NCBI GenBank assembly: GCA_023145215.1
Contig: JAGLED010000008.1
Span: 62,001-126,000 of the forward strand
Direction: 5' to 3'
DNA length: 64,000 nucleotides
DNA from: Rhodospirillales bacterium
GTDB lineage: Bacteria > Pseudomonadota > Alphaproteobacteria > Rhodospirillales > Casp-alpha2
Made by a program: the position numbers and the translations under genes. Below are positions 10,290 through 22,081 of this stretch, piece by piece. The notes under the pieces were generated by a model. The model saw only the letters and a program-made list of their open reading frames with translations, was not told where the DNA came from and searched no databases. Within the stretch, counting starts at the first letter, position 1. Every line of letters starts with the position of its first letter.

Positions 10290-10379
10290 GCGGCGAGACG
10301 TTCGGTTTTAGTGAAAATACAGCGCGCGGATTGCGGCCGGGCGAAACGCGTTCAGGCACCGCCGATGCCCTTGCGCAAA

Positions 10380-10416
10380 AGAAAAGGCCGCCGCCCCATA
10401 GGGACGACGGCCTTTT
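10380..10416 (-). terminator. Intrinsic terminator of ABC transporter operon
   Basis: AAGGCCGYCG..CGGCGGCC hairpin with flanking T/A tracts just 3' of the 10440 stop. Confidence 0.65.
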
Positions 10417-10439
10417 TGAAACTTAACTGATGTAGCGGA

Positions 10440-11231
10440 TTACATCGTCGGCAGCGGTGGCAGCTTCTGCCCCAGCCACTTCTGCGACAGGCCTTCGAGT
10501 TCACCGCCCAGCGTCTTGTGCAGGATGAACACGTTGACCCACTGCAGAAGATCGAAGTTGCCCTTCTTCACACCGATGAAGCAGGGGGACTCCTTGATGA
10601 TGAACTTGGTTTCGATGCCGAAGTCCGGGTTCTTCTTGGCGAAGTCGGCGGCCAGCGTGTTGCCCGTCACGATGACATCGGTCTGACCTGACGCGTAGGC
10701 CGCGATCGTCGATGCGTTATCGCCGAAGCGGATAATCTCGGTGCCCTTGGGTGCGACCTTGGTCAGTTCGAGATCCTCGAGCGTGCCGCCCGTAAGGCCG
10801 ACTTTCTTACCCGCAAGATCGGCGACCGAATTGACCACCATGTCCTTCTTGGCGAACGCCCCGGAGAAGAACGGCGCATAGGCGCTGGAGAACCAGATCG
10901 ATTTGGCGCGACCCGGGTTCGCACCCATGACAGAGATCACCAGATCGACGCGGTCGGTCTCGAGAAACGGGATGCGTTGCTTGGAGGTCACCGGCACGAG
11001 TTCCAGTTCGACGCCGAGGTCCTTGGCGACCAGCTTGGCGACGTCGACATCGTAGCCTTCGTATTCGCCGTCGGCCCCGATCGAACCGAATGGCGGGAAG
11101 TTCTCCGGCACCGCGATCTTCACTTTTCCGGCTTTCAGGATATCCGATAGGTCGGCGGACGCCGGCGCGGTCTGTACGAGTGCGGCGCATGCAAACGCGG
11201 CAATCGTGAGTTTGCGCATAAGGTTGAACAT
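10440..11231 (-). CDS. ABC transporter substrate-binding protein, amino-acid type (SBP_bac_3)
   Basis: Signal peptide; GKVKIAVPENFPPFGSIGADGEYEGYDVDVAKLVAKDLGVELELVPVTSKQRIPFL. Confidence 0.9.
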   Translation of the reverse strand: MFNLMRKLTIAAFACAALVQTAPASADLSDILKAGKVKIAVPENFPPFGSIGADGEYEGYDVDVAKLVAKDLGVELELVPVTSKQRIPFLETDRVDLVISVMGANPGRAKSIWFSSAYAPFFSGAFAKKDMVVNSVADLAGKKVGLTGGTLEDLELTKVAPKGTEIIRFGDNASTIAAYASGQTDVIVTGNTLAADFAKKNPDFGIETKFIIKESPCFIGVKKGNFDLLQWVNVFILHKTLGGELEGLSQKWLGQKLPPLPTM

Positions 11232-11253
11232 TAGAAACTCCTTTCCCTGTGGG

Positions 11254-11961
11254 TTATGCGGCTTGGACCTGCGGATCCTTCGAGTAGGTCCCGAGCCGTT
11301 TTTCGAAATAGATGGCGAGCCTTGAAAGCGGAAAGCAAAGGCAGAAGTAGATCAGCGCCATCAGCGGATAAATGACGAACGGTTCGGTGCCGTCGACCGG
11401 CGTGTTGGCCCATCGCCGCCCCAGGTTCATCAGATCGTTGAAACCGATTATGTAGGCGAGCGACGTGCCCTTGATGATCTGCACGCTGAAGCCGACGGTG
11501 GGCGCGAGCGCGAGCCTGAGAGCCTGCGGCAGGATGATCGCGCGCAAGACGGGGAAGAACCGCATCCCGACGGAATAGGCCCCTTCCCACTGTCCCTTCG
11601 GGACGGCCTGAATTGCGCCGCGCCAAACCTCTGCCAGATAGGCACTGGCATAAAGCGTCAGCGATATGGTCGCCGACACCCACGGGTTCACGTCCTGCCC
11701 GAGAAGCCGGGGCACGCCGAGACCCGACAGAAACAACAGCATCAAAAGCGGCACGGACTGGAAGCACCAGATGTAACTGGTGGCGAGCCGGATCAACGCA
11801 GGCTTGCCTGAAATGCGCATCAACGTGATGACCGCGCCGATGATGCCGCCGCCGACAAAGGCGATCAGCGACAGGTAGATCGTGAACTGGGTCGCGTCCA
11901 GCAACTGGAACATCACGATGCCCATGGGCTTACCGAGCATATCGACGAAGATGTCCTTCAT
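11254..11961 (-). CDS. ABC transporter permease, amino-acid type
   Basis: MKDIFVDML... with YLAEVWRGAIQAVPKGQWEGAYSVGM permease motif; start inferred from reading frame. Confidence 0.88.
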   Translation of the reverse strand: MKDIFVDMLGKPMGIVMFQLLDATQFTIYLSLIAFVGGGIIGAVITLMRISGKPALIRLATSYIWCFQSVPLLMLLFLSGLGVPRLLGQDVNPWVSATISLTLYASAYLAEVWRGAIQAVPKGQWEGAYSVGMRFFPVLRAIILPQALRLALAPTVGFSVQIIKGTSLAYIIGFNDLMNLGRRWANTPVDGTEPFVIYPLMALIYFCLCFPLSRLAIYFEKRLGTYSKDPQVQAA

Positions 11962-12638
11962 TACCGGTCCTTCCAGGCGAAGTAATGCCGGTCGATGGCG
12001 AGCATGCCGAACTTGAACAGGAGCGCGATCGCCACATACAGCAACGTCAGGGTGATGAATATCTCGAACGATCGGAACGTCCGGCTGTCGATAAAGACCC
12101 CCGCATGGGTCAGGTCCTCGACGCCGATTTCGGAAATCACGCCCGTGGTCAGGAACAGAAAGATGAACTGGCTGGTGAGCGACGGATAAACACTGGCGAT
12201 CACCTGCGGGACGATCACTTTTCTGAACCGCTGCAACGGTTTCAATCCAAGCGCGATGGCGGCTTCGATCTGTCCCTTGGAAATCGACTGAAGACCGGAG
12301 CGGAGGATCTCGGCGAAATAAGCGGAGAAGTTCAGCGTCAGCCCCAGAAGGGCATGCGCCCAGAACGGCCACGAATACCCGAAAAGTAGCGGCAGGCCGA
12401 AGGCGACGAAAAAGAGCTGCACGATCAACGGTGTGTTGCGGATAAATTCGACGTAGGCTGCCGAGAGCTGGGCGGCAACCGGCACCTTGGCGTTTCTGAC
12501 TGCGGCCAGCATGCCCGCAACGACGAAACCGATGATGGCGGCACCGACGGTCAACGAAATGCTGAGCCAGATTCCCTCCGCCAGGCGCAGCAGATAGTCG
12601 CCGTTCCGGTAGATTTCGAAGAATCGCAGTTCAAACAA
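11961..12638 (-). CDS. ABC transporter permease, amino-acid type
   Basis: YFAEILRSGLQSISKGQIEAAIALGL; apparent TTG start. Confidence 0.85.
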   Translation of the reverse strand: MFELRFFEIYRNGDYLLRLAEGIWLSISLTVGAAIIGFVVAGMLAAVRNAKVPVAAQLSAAYVEFIRNTPLIVQLFFVAFGLPLLFGYSWPFWAHALLGLTLNFSAYFAEILRSGLQSISKGQIEAAIALGLKPLQRFRKVIVPQVIASVYPSLTSQFIFLFLTTGVISEIGVEDLTHAGVFIDSRTFRSFEIFITLTLLYVAIALLFKFGMLAIDRHYFAWKDR

Positions 12639-12816
12639 TCCGGGAATTCCCCTGCCGCGTTGCTCCCTTTTTGATCATCTTTGGCGTGATGATTCTTGTT
12701 TGATCGTTTGAGTTAACACTGAAATTATTTTCTCAACAAGTAAATTTTTAAAAACTTGAGTTTCAGATCAAGCGGGCATAGCCTTATCGCCATACGGAGA
12801 GAGCGCTGGCCTGATC

Positions 12817-13713
12817 ATGCCTAAGAAACCCGACACATCGAGGACACCCGCAACCGACACAGCGAGTCCGGGTTTCACCGCGCTCGAAAAAGCGATCCGC
12901 AAGCACTACCCGGAACTGCCCGAGAGCGAACGACGCATCGCCGATTTGATCCTCGAATTTCCGGGGGAAGTCGCCGCCTACACCGCAACGGAACTCGCCA
13001 AACTCTCGAACGGATCGAAAGCCGCCGTCACCCGGCTGATCCAGCGGTTGGGATATTCGAACTACGATGAGGCGCGGCGCACCGCGCGCGATGCGCAGGC
13101 GTGGGGCTCGCCGGTCTATCTGATGGCCAAAAAGCCGGAGCCTTCGAGCTTCGCGGCGCGGGTGCAATCGCATATCGAACAGGATACCCAGAACATCAAC
13201 GTTACCCTGCAATCTCTCAGGCCCGACACGGTGCGCGCCATCGTCAAGGCGATCTGCAAGGCGAAGCGCGTATTCTGCCTGGGTTGGCGCAATAGTTACT
13301 TCCTTGCCGGCTACCTTCAGTGGCAGATCATCCAGGTGCGCCCGGATGTGATCCTGTTACCGGCTGCCGGCAACACGCTCGCCGAAAACGTTGCGGCGAT
13401 GAACAAGGACGACATTCTGATCTGCGTTGGCATGCGCCGGCGCGTGCCGCAGATGAACACCGTGATCGCCCAGGCCAACGCCAACGGGGCCAAAGTGCTT
13501 TACGTCACCGACCGCACTGCGCCGCCGGTTGCCAGCGCCACGTGGACCATTCCGTGCGCGGTGCGCGGCACCGACCCGCTGGACCGCTACGGGGCGGTTC
13601 TGTCGCTGTTCCATTTCCTCAGCATCGCGGTGTTCGAAGAAATGGCGGAGCATGGCCGCGATCATCTTCAGACCATCGAACGGCTCCACGATGAGCTTGG
13701 GGAACTTCAATAA
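12817..13713 (+). CDS. MurR/RpiR family transcriptional regulator (HTH + SIS)
   Basis: ATELAKLSNGSKAAVTRLIQRLGYSNYDEARR HTH_6; SIS-like C-terminal domain. Confidence 0.88.
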   Translation: MPKKPDTSRTPATDTASPGFTALEKAIRKHYPELPESERRIADLILEFPGEVAAYTATELAKLSNGSKAAVTRLIQRLGYSNYDEARRTARDAQAWGSPVYLMAKKPEPSSFAARVQSHIEQDTQNINVTLQSLRPDTVRAIVKAICKAKRVFCLGWRNSYFLAGYLQWQIIQVRPDVILLPAAGNTLAENVAAMNKDDILICVGMRRRVPQMNTVIAQANANGAKVLYVTDRTAPPVASATWTIPCAVRGTDPLDRYGAVLSLFHFLSIAVFEEMAEHGRDHLQTIERLHDELGELQ

Positions 13714-13756
13714 GTAGCGGGCTGAACGCCCGCGATCGAACAACGAGGACAGGAAT

Positions 13757-14587
13757 GTGAACGACACTTCGTATTACACCCCCAAAGGCGGCCTGCCCGG
13801 CCCGACGAACCTGATGACCGGCCGTGCCGTGTTCACGACGGCCTATGCCGTGATCCCCAAGGGTGTCATGGCCGATATCGTCACCAGCAAGCTGCCGTTC
13901 TGGACGGATACGCGTTTGTGGGTTCTGTCCAAACCGTTGTCCGGTTTCGCGGAGACCTTTTCCCAATACATTGTCGAAGTTTCTCCGGGCGGCGGCAGCG
14001 AGAAGCCGGAGACCGAACCGGGGACCGAGGCCGTGCTGTTCGTGACCGACGGCGAACTGACCCTGACCCTCGATAACGAAACGCACACGATGACGTCTGG
14101 GGGCTACGCCTATATCTCTTGCAATGCCGACTGGACCGTAAAGAACAACAGCGGCGCGACCGTCAGTTTCCACTGGATCCGCAAGGCGTACGAGCAAGTC
14201 GACGGCCTCGACACACCCGACAGTTTCGTCACCAACGAAAAAGACCACGCCCCCCAGGTCATGCCGGACGACCACACCGGCTGGATGACGACGCGCTTCG
14301 TCGACGGCGCCGACATGCGCCACGACATGCACGTCAACATCGTGACGTTCAAGCCGGGAAGCGCGATCCCGTTCAAGGAAACCCACGTGATGGAGCATGG
14401 GCTTTACGTGCTGCAGGGCAAGGCCGTGTATCACCTCAATCAGGACTGGGTGGAGGTCGAGGCCGGCGATTACATGTGGCTTCGCGCGTTTTGCCCGCAG
14501 GCCTGCTACGCCGGCGGGCCCGAACTGTTCCGCTACCTTCTTTACAAGAACGTCAACCGTCACATGAAGCTGGTGCCCGCGGGATGA
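13757..14587 (+). CDS. (S)-ureidoglycine aminohydrolase, bicupin
   Basis: YYTPKGGLPGPTNLMTGRAVFTTAYAVIPKGVM; VMEHGLYVLQGKAVYHLNQDWVEVEAGDYMWLRAFCPQACYAGG. Confidence 0.88.
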   Translation: MNDTSYYTPKGGLPGPTNLMTGRAVFTTAYAVIPKGVMADIVTSKLPFWTDTRLWVLSKPLSGFAETFSQYIVEVSPGGGSEKPETEPGTEAVLFVTDGELTLTLDNETHTMTSGGYAYISCNADWTVKNNSGATVSFHWIRKAYEQVDGLDTPDSFVTNEKDHAPQVMPDDHTGWMTTRFVDGADMRHDMHVNIVTFKPGSAIPFKETHVMEHGLYVLQGKAVYHLNQDWVEVEAGDYMWLRAFCPQACYAGGPELFRYLLYKNVNRHMKLVPAG

Positions 14588-15078
14588 GCGAGAGATCCGT
14601 TACGGCCGTGGCGCTGACGGCGGACGCGTTCCGTCCCTTCGGCGATGTGATCGCACCCTTGGGCGACGCCGATATGATGATCAACGACGGCCGCTGCGAA
14701 CGCTTTCACGATCTCGCGCGCCTGACCTTCGACGGCGGCGAAGCTGGAATAAGCTTGTTTCGAACCGACGCCATATCGCTGCCCTTTACGATGGATCTGA
14801 TGGAGCGCCACCCCCTGGGCTCGCAGGCATTCATACCGATGTCCGCGCAGCCGTTCCTGGTCGTGGTTGCGCCCGACGACGCCGGCAGACCCGGGACGCC
14901 GCACGCTTTCATCACCAACGCCGGGCAGGGGGTCAATTACCTCAACAATATCTGGCACGCGCCGCTTCTGGCGCTGGAGGACGGCGCCGTCTTCGCGGTC
15001 GTCGATCTCATCGGCGGCGGCGGTAACCTGGAAGAGTTCCGGCTGGCGACGCCGGTCACCGTCTTGGCGGACGTATAA
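14584..15078 (+). CDS. allA: Ureidoglycolate lyase
   Basis: TADAFRPFGDVIAP...MERHPLGSQAFIPM...GVNYLNNIWHAPLLAL; overlaps previous gene by ATGA. Confidence 0.9.
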   Translation: MSERSVTAVALTADAFRPFGDVIAPLGDADMMINDGRCERFHDLARLTFDGGEAGISLFRTDAISLPFTMDLMERHPLGSQAFIPMSAQPFLVVVAPDDAGRPGTPHAFITNAGQGVNYLNNIWHAPLLALEDGAVFAVVDLIGGGGNLEEFRLATPVTVLADV

Positions 15079-15089
15079 ACCTGAAAAGC

Positions 15090-15166
15090 TGGTGCGCCCG
15101 GCAGGATTTGAACCTGCGACCCCAGGATTAGGAATCCTGTGCTCTATCCAACTGAGCTACGAGCGC
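15090..15166 (-). tRNA. tRNA-Arg (anticodon CCT), CCA encoded
   Basis: Minus strand GCGCTCGTAGCTCAGTTGGATAGAGCACAGGATTCCTAATCCTGGGGTCGCAGGTTCAAATCCTGCCGGGCGCACCA folds as a cloverleaf. Confidence 0.96.
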
Positions 15167-15213
15167 TTGTTCGACTGACTACACCAGCGCCCTTCGCTTG
15201 GCAATCGTGTGGC

Positions 15214-16113
15214 TTAAGCCGGCCCGGCCTTGAGGCTGCGGCGCTTTTCGAACCAATGGTCCGCATAGCGTTCGTCGTTGAACGGCGCAACTTCGCGGTA
15301 ACCGGCGCGGCGGTACATTTCCTGTGCCTCCTTCAACGCCTTGTTGGTCTCGAGCCGAATCGTATGGAGACCGAGCTTCGCCGCTTCATCCTCCAATGCG
15401 TCTAGCAAACGCCGGCCGAGCCCGATCCCGCGAACGTCGGGCGCAACCCACATCCGGCGTATATGCGCAATGCCGCCCTGTTCGGCAAGCAACGCCCCGC
15501 ACCCGACAGGCTTTCCATCCAGCCTGGCCATCAGGAATATGCCTTTGGGCGGCGTCATGTCCGCGACCCCGGTCGCGAGGCCCAGATCCGGATCGAACCC
15601 ATCGTCAAAACGTGCTGCGATTTCCGTGAAGTAATTCGTCAGGCATGTCTGCGCATCAGCCCCGGCGGCACAGTCGGGGCCGATCCGGATCGCGAAGGTG
15701 CGCATTAGTTTTTCAACCTCATTCATCGCGGCGACGAGGCGGGTGCGCTCCCCTGCCGTCAATGGCGCCAAGACTTCTGCGGCAAAGGTATCTCCGGCAC
15801 GGTCAACGTCGGCGTATACCGCCCGCCCGGCGTCGGTCAGCCGCGCCACCCGCACGCGTCCGTCTGCATCGGACGGCTTGGTCTGGATCAAGCCCTGACG
15901 CTCCAACCCGCGCAACAGGCGGCTCACATAGCCGGAGTCGAGCCCCATCCGTGCCCGCAGATCGCGGATCTCGGCGCCATCGGGTCCGATTTCATATAAC
16001 AAACGGGCCTCGCCAAACGGTCGCCCTAGATCCAGAAAGCTATCGTCCAGCGTTCCCATCCGGAGCGTAATGGCACGGTTGAACCGCCGAATTTGGTCGA
16101 TGTGCGCCTTCAT
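15214..16113 (-). CDS. MarR-family HTH fused to GNAT acetyltransferase
   Basis: LRARMGLDSGYVSRLLRGLERQGLI (MarR) and IRRMWVAPDVRGIGLGRRLLDALEDEA (GNAT). Confidence 0.88.
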   Translation of the reverse strand: MKAHIDQIRRFNRAITLRMGTLDDSFLDLGRPFGEARLLYEIGPDGAEIRDLRARMGLDSGYVSRLLRGLERQGLIQTKPSDADGRVRVARLTDAGRAVYADVDRAGDTFAAEVLAPLTAGERTRLVAAMNEVEKLMRTFAIRIGPDCAAGADAQTCLTNYFTEIAARFDDGFDPDLGLATGVADMTPPKGIFLMARLDGKPVGCGALLAEQGGIAHIRRMWVAPDVRGIGLGRRLLDALEDEAAKLGLHTIRLETNKALKEAQEMYRRAGYREVAPFNDERYADHWFEKRRSLKAGPA

Positions 16114-16139
16114 ATTTATCTGACTTAAGTCAGATAAAT
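16114..16139. promoter_or_regulatory. 26-bp perfect palindrome abutting the start codon of the MarR-GNAT gene; probable autoregulatory operator
   Basis: ATTTATCTGACTTAAGTCAGATAAAT. Confidence 0.75.
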
Positions 16140-16232
16140 TTCCTTGGCAACAATAAATCACGATAGCCTGAGCGCATGCTGGCCCGACACTGCCGAACTG
16201 ATAACGGATAACCGAACGAACGAAGTAGGGAG

Positions 16233-16754
16233 TCAGTTCCCGAACAACGTGGTCGGGATGGAGACGTTGACCATCAACGATTCCGTCCCCGGATTGGTGT
16301 CCCCTAAGTGGGCGTTCGAACTGTGCGAGAACGATATGCCGAAACGCGACTTGTCGGGGAAGCGGTAAGCGACCTCAAGCCGAGCGCGGAACTCGAGTCC
16401 ATAGCCTAGATCGAGATCGCTGGTGGCGCCGCGCCACCAAGTCGGCGCGAATGAGGGCTGGATGATCCAGTTGTCGCCGACCTGCAGGTCGATCAACACC
16501 CCGGCACCAACGAAACTCATGCCGTTGGTGACGTACGCAGCGTGCGCAAACGGTTTGAAGATCCACAAATCGACGTTGGAACGGTATTCAAGCGAGAGTT
16601 CCGCCGCTTCGTCCTTCTGCCGGTTGATGTCGAAATATCCGGCCGAGAAAGTGAGATACGTCGGATCTTTGGCAATCTTGAAACCGTCAGCCAGCACCGG
16701 CTGCGCCACCATAACCAGAATGGCCAGGGAAAGCCCCCGCAATAGACCCGCCAT
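16233..16754 (-). CDS. PagL-like lipid A 3-O-deacylase / acyloxyacyl hydrolase
   Basis: Signal peptide; FGISFSHSSNAHLGDTNPGTESLMVNVSIP C-terminal PagL motif. Confidence 0.8.
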   Translation of the reverse strand: MAGLLRGLSLAILVMVAQPVLADGFKIAKDPTYLTFSAGYFDINRQKDEAAELSLEYRSNVDLWIFKPFAHAAYVTNGMSFVGAGVLIDLQVGDNWIIQPSFAPTWWRGATSDLDLGYGLEFRARLEVAYRFPDKSRFGISFSHSSNAHLGDTNPGTESLMVNVSIPTTLFGN

Positions 16755-16851
16755 AACCGATTCCCCTCTGAAATCCCCGCTCGCACTTTACGGTCAGGTT
16801 TTGAGGCGGTCAATTGTGCTGCCGGAAGATGGTTAACGGCAAGCAGGCTTA

Positions 16852-17811
16852 TTATAGGCGGTCTTTCATCGACTCCGTAGCACGGACAAGCTGCGATCGG
16901 ATACCTGGCTCCATCGCTGAATGGCCCGCGTCCGGCACGATCCGGTAATCGATCTCGGGCCAGGCCCGGACCAACGCATCTGCGGTGCGGATCGGGCATA
17001 CCATATCGTAGCGCCCCTGCACCACGGCGCACGGCAGATGGCGAAGCCCGGCGACGCCGTCCAGTATTTCCGTGTCGCCGATGAAAACTTCGTTGATAAA
17101 GAAGTGTGCCTCGATCCGTGCCAAAGACAGAGCGCCACTAGACGCTTGCGGCGGCGCCTCGCTTGGGCTCGCGAGCAGGTTGGAGCATGATGTCTCGTAG
17201 CCCGCCCAATAGGCAGCGGCAGGCATGTGTACTTCAGGTGACGGATCGATCAGACGGGTGTGATACGCGCTCAGGAGATCGTTCTGCTCCGATGCCGGAA
17301 TGTATTCCGCAAAACGCCGCCAGGCCTCCGGAAATACCGCGTGCATGCCGTAAAGAAACCAGTCGAGTTCGCTGCTGCTGCCGAGGAAGATTCCCCTGAG
17401 GACCAGGCCCCGGCAATGCTCGGCGTGGCGGAGCGCGTAGACCAGCGCCAGCGTCGAGCCCCAGGATCCGCCGAACACCAGCCAGTTCTCGATGTTCAGA
17501 TGCGCGCGAAGTTTTTCCGTATCCGCAACGAGATCGTCCGTCGTGTTGTTTTCGATCGATGCGAAAGGCCGCGAACGCCCGGCACCACGCTGATCGAATA
17601 CGACGATGCGGTAATGGTCCGGGTCGAAAAACCGCCGGTGCGCCGGGTTCGATCCGGCGCCGGGGCCACCGTGCAGGAACACGACGGGCACGCCCTGCGG
17701 GTTGCCCGATTGTTCGTAATAAAGCCGGTGACCGTCGCCGACATCGAGCATGCCGCGGTCGTAGGGTTCGATCTTCGGGTAAAGATCCATATGACGGGGT
17801 GCTGTATCCAT
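16852..17811 (-). CDS. pip: Prolyl aminopeptidase
   Basis: VVFLHGGPGAGSNPAHRRFFDP, FGGSWGSTLALVYA. Confidence 0.93.
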   Translation of the reverse strand: MDTAPRHMDLYPKIEPYDRGMLDVGDGHRLYYEQSGNPQGVPVVFLHGGPGAGSNPAHRRFFDPDHYRIVVFDQRGAGRSRPFASIENNTTDDLVADTEKLRAHLNIENWLVFGGSWGSTLALVYALRHAEHCRGLVLRGIFLGSSSELDWFLYGMHAVFPEAWRRFAEYIPASEQNDLLSAYHTRLIDPSPEVHMPAAAYWAGYETSCSNLLASPSEAPPQASSGALSLARIEAHFFINEVFIGDTEILDGVAGLRHLPCAVVQGRYDMVCPIRTADALVRAWPEIDYRIVPDAGHSAMEPGIRSQLVRATESMKDRL

Positions 17812-17850
17812 ATCGCTACCTTAGCAACCGGTGCCGCGGGGAGAAAAGAC

Positions 17851-18723
17851 TCAACGTACCTTCGCGGCGGAAAAACGACCGACCCGGATCGCTTCCGTGA
17901 TGTCGATATATTCGGGATCGTCGGGTTCAAGCACACCATGGCGCACGGCGAAATCGATGATCACCAGCGCCGCGTTGAACTTGAAATCTTCGGTTTCCCG
18001 AATGCGGTGGACGACATCTTCGATGGGCCAAAGATAAAATGCATCCACTTCGCCGTCCGTCGGCGTCGGCTCGAATGTCTCGGGAAGCTCAAGGTCGTAA
18101 TTGAAAAGGACGTCATGGCGCAGCCCTTCATCGCGCTCCGTTATATAGGAGACGGTGCCGACCGGCCACGCGCGCCGGGCAAGGTCGGCGGGCATCCCCG
18201 CCTCTTCCGCGCATTCCTTCATCAGATTGTCCCAGACCGACAGTCCGACCGGCTGCCCGCCAGCAACGACCTGGTCGAGCTTGCCGGGGCCGGTCGGTTT
18301 CATCATCGATCGCTTACCGACCCACATGTGAAGGCCGCCATTCTTCATGACGAAGCCGTTCAGATGCACGCCGTAGCCCATGGTGCCGAAGCGGGGAACG
18401 GTGGCGCGTTCGACGGTCAGAAGCGGTGCTGCGTAGAAACTCTCCGATACCGGATAATGCTCACCCCGCCAGCCGGGAAAAACACCGTCATCCCGCAGTC
18501 GCTCCAGCACATGGGCGACGGCCTCGGTGCGCGCTGCCGGATCGGTAAGATTGTCGGCAAGCGCGACCGCATCCGCCGTCACATCGAACACGTCATCGAA
18601 GGTGGAGAGGATCTCAGCGAACTCGTGGTCGACGCGGCCCAGCATCTTGTCCGCGACCATCAGCGGCCGATAGTTCGCCGGCGTGAAACGGGCACAGGCA
18701 TCAAGGCGTTCGATCAGGCTCAC
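17851..18723 (-). CDS. Nudix/DUF4743-type protein
   Basis: WVGKRSMMKPTGPGKLDQVVAGGQPVGLSVWDNLMKECAEEAGMP. Confidence 0.85.
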   Translation of the reverse strand: MSLIERLDACARFTPANYRPLMVADKMLGRVDHEFAEILSTFDDVFDVTADAVALADNLTDPAARTEAVAHVLERLRDDGVFPGWRGEHYPVSESFYAAPLLTVERATVPRFGTMGYGVHLNGFVMKNGGLHMWVGKRSMMKPTGPGKLDQVVAGGQPVGLSVWDNLMKECAEEAGMPADLARRAWPVGTVSYITERDEGLRHDVLFNYDLELPETFEPTPTDGEVDAFYLWPIEDVVHRIRETEDFKFNAALVIIDFAVRHGVLEPDDPEYIDITEAIRVGRFSAAKVR

Positions 18724-18740
18724 GTTGCAGCTCCGGATTG

Positions 18741-19049
18741 TCAGATGCTTTCGGCCATCCTCTTTTCAGATGTGAGGACGGTCTGCACCAGATACAACGC
18801 CCTGAGATCGTTGGCCAGCCGCCAGGCCGTCTCATCATCGGCGCCGGCCAGTTGCAGATCGACGTGCATCGCTTCGCCTTTCTCGCCGGTGCGCATTGCA
18901 TACACGTGCGACGGCGTCAGGCCGCGTTTGGTGAACGGTTCCAGGATGCGGCTCAGCGCATTGGGATCGCTCTGGGCGACGACGGAAAAACAGGCGGTGA
19001 AGGGTTCGGTTTGATGGGCCGGCTCGGCCAGCCCCGCTTGGGTGCTCAT
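18741..19049 (-). CDS. ACT-like small protein
   Basis: FSVVAQSDPNALSRILEPFTKRGLTPSHVYAMRTGEKGEAMHVDLQL. Confidence 0.65.
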   Translation of the reverse strand: MSTQAGLAEPAHQTEPFTACFSVVAQSDPNALSRILEPFTKRGLTPSHVYAMRTGEKGEAMHVDLQLAGADDETAWRLANDLRALYLVQTVLTSEKRMAESI

Positions 19050-19229
19050 AACGTGTTCCTTTTCGTTGAGTGATCGGTGAAGCGCACAAAAACGCGTGCG
19101 TGTCCCGGCAACCTCAGAGGGTCACCGGGTCCGTAATTCGACCAATCACACCAAGCGAAAAGAATGTCGTCATGGCGTCGAGCATACGCCGTTTGCCGAT
19201 AGAATCAAGGGGTGGAAAGGCGGCCGCGC

Positions 19230-19601
19230 TCAGCCGTTCGCGGCGCGTTTGCGGCGGTCTTCCTTGGACGGTTTGACATAGGCGCGCTCGCAGTGCGTCG
19301 CACAGTAAGGACGCCCCGGCGCCGCCTTGTCGCCGCAGAAATGGAAGTCGTCCGTCGCCGGATCGCCGGTCGGCCACACGCACATGCCGGGACGAAGTTG
19401 CGCCATCGACACGACGTTGGTCTTTTTTTCCGGTTTGGGCTTGATCGGCGAGCCGCGTTTCGGCAAACCGAGACGGTGAACCTTACCGACCACCGCGTTC
19501 TTGGTGATCCCCATACGGGACCCGATCTCGCTGGTCGTCAGACCTTCGTTCCAAAGGGCGATCAGCGTCTTGATGTGCTCCGGTGTCCACTCGAAGGTCA
19601 T
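19230..19601 (-). CDS. gcrA: GcrA cell-cycle regulator
   Basis: MTFEWTPEHIKTLIALWNEGLTTSEIGSRMGITKNAVVGKVHRLGLPKR. Confidence 0.93.
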   Translation of the reverse strand: MTFEWTPEHIKTLIALWNEGLTTSEIGSRMGITKNAVVGKVHRLGLPKRGSPIKPKPEKKTNVVSMAQLRPGMCVWPTGDPATDDFHFCGDKAAPGRPYCATHCERAYVKPSKEDRRKRAANG

Positions 19602-19862
19602 GTCGGTCTCCTCGGCTTGCCTGGATCGGCAATGTGGTTGCATCCCCTGATCGCGACCGATTTTATGCTCAAATCGCGATCTCCAACACCATATTTTGTT
19701 TAAGCGAGGCTGGCAATCGCATGATGTGGATAACTACGCAATATTTTGGGGTTGACGTGCATTTTTCCCATTTCACATTTCGCAACTGCAAAATTCATGG
19801 AAGTGACAGGGTGCGCTCGTCTATAATTCCATCCCTTGGGAGAGAAGTGATCGGAGGATTTG

Positions 19863-22016
<2,154 letters not shown>

Positions 22017-22081
22017 CACCCCGAACGGCGACGGGCGCCCGAAAGCGCCCGTCCGCCGATCCAGATTTGACGAACCGCCGC

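Noticed and set aside
15090-15166. tRNA-Arg(CCT) as an integration site for the phage block
   Set aside because: More than 11 kb from the block with ordinary genes between; no repeated tRNA 3' end seen near 26.7 or 50.3 kb
17260-19014. 584-aa plus-strand ORF
   Set aside because: Antisense to prolyl aminopeptidase, Nudix and ACT genes; high-GC shadow ORF without domain signature
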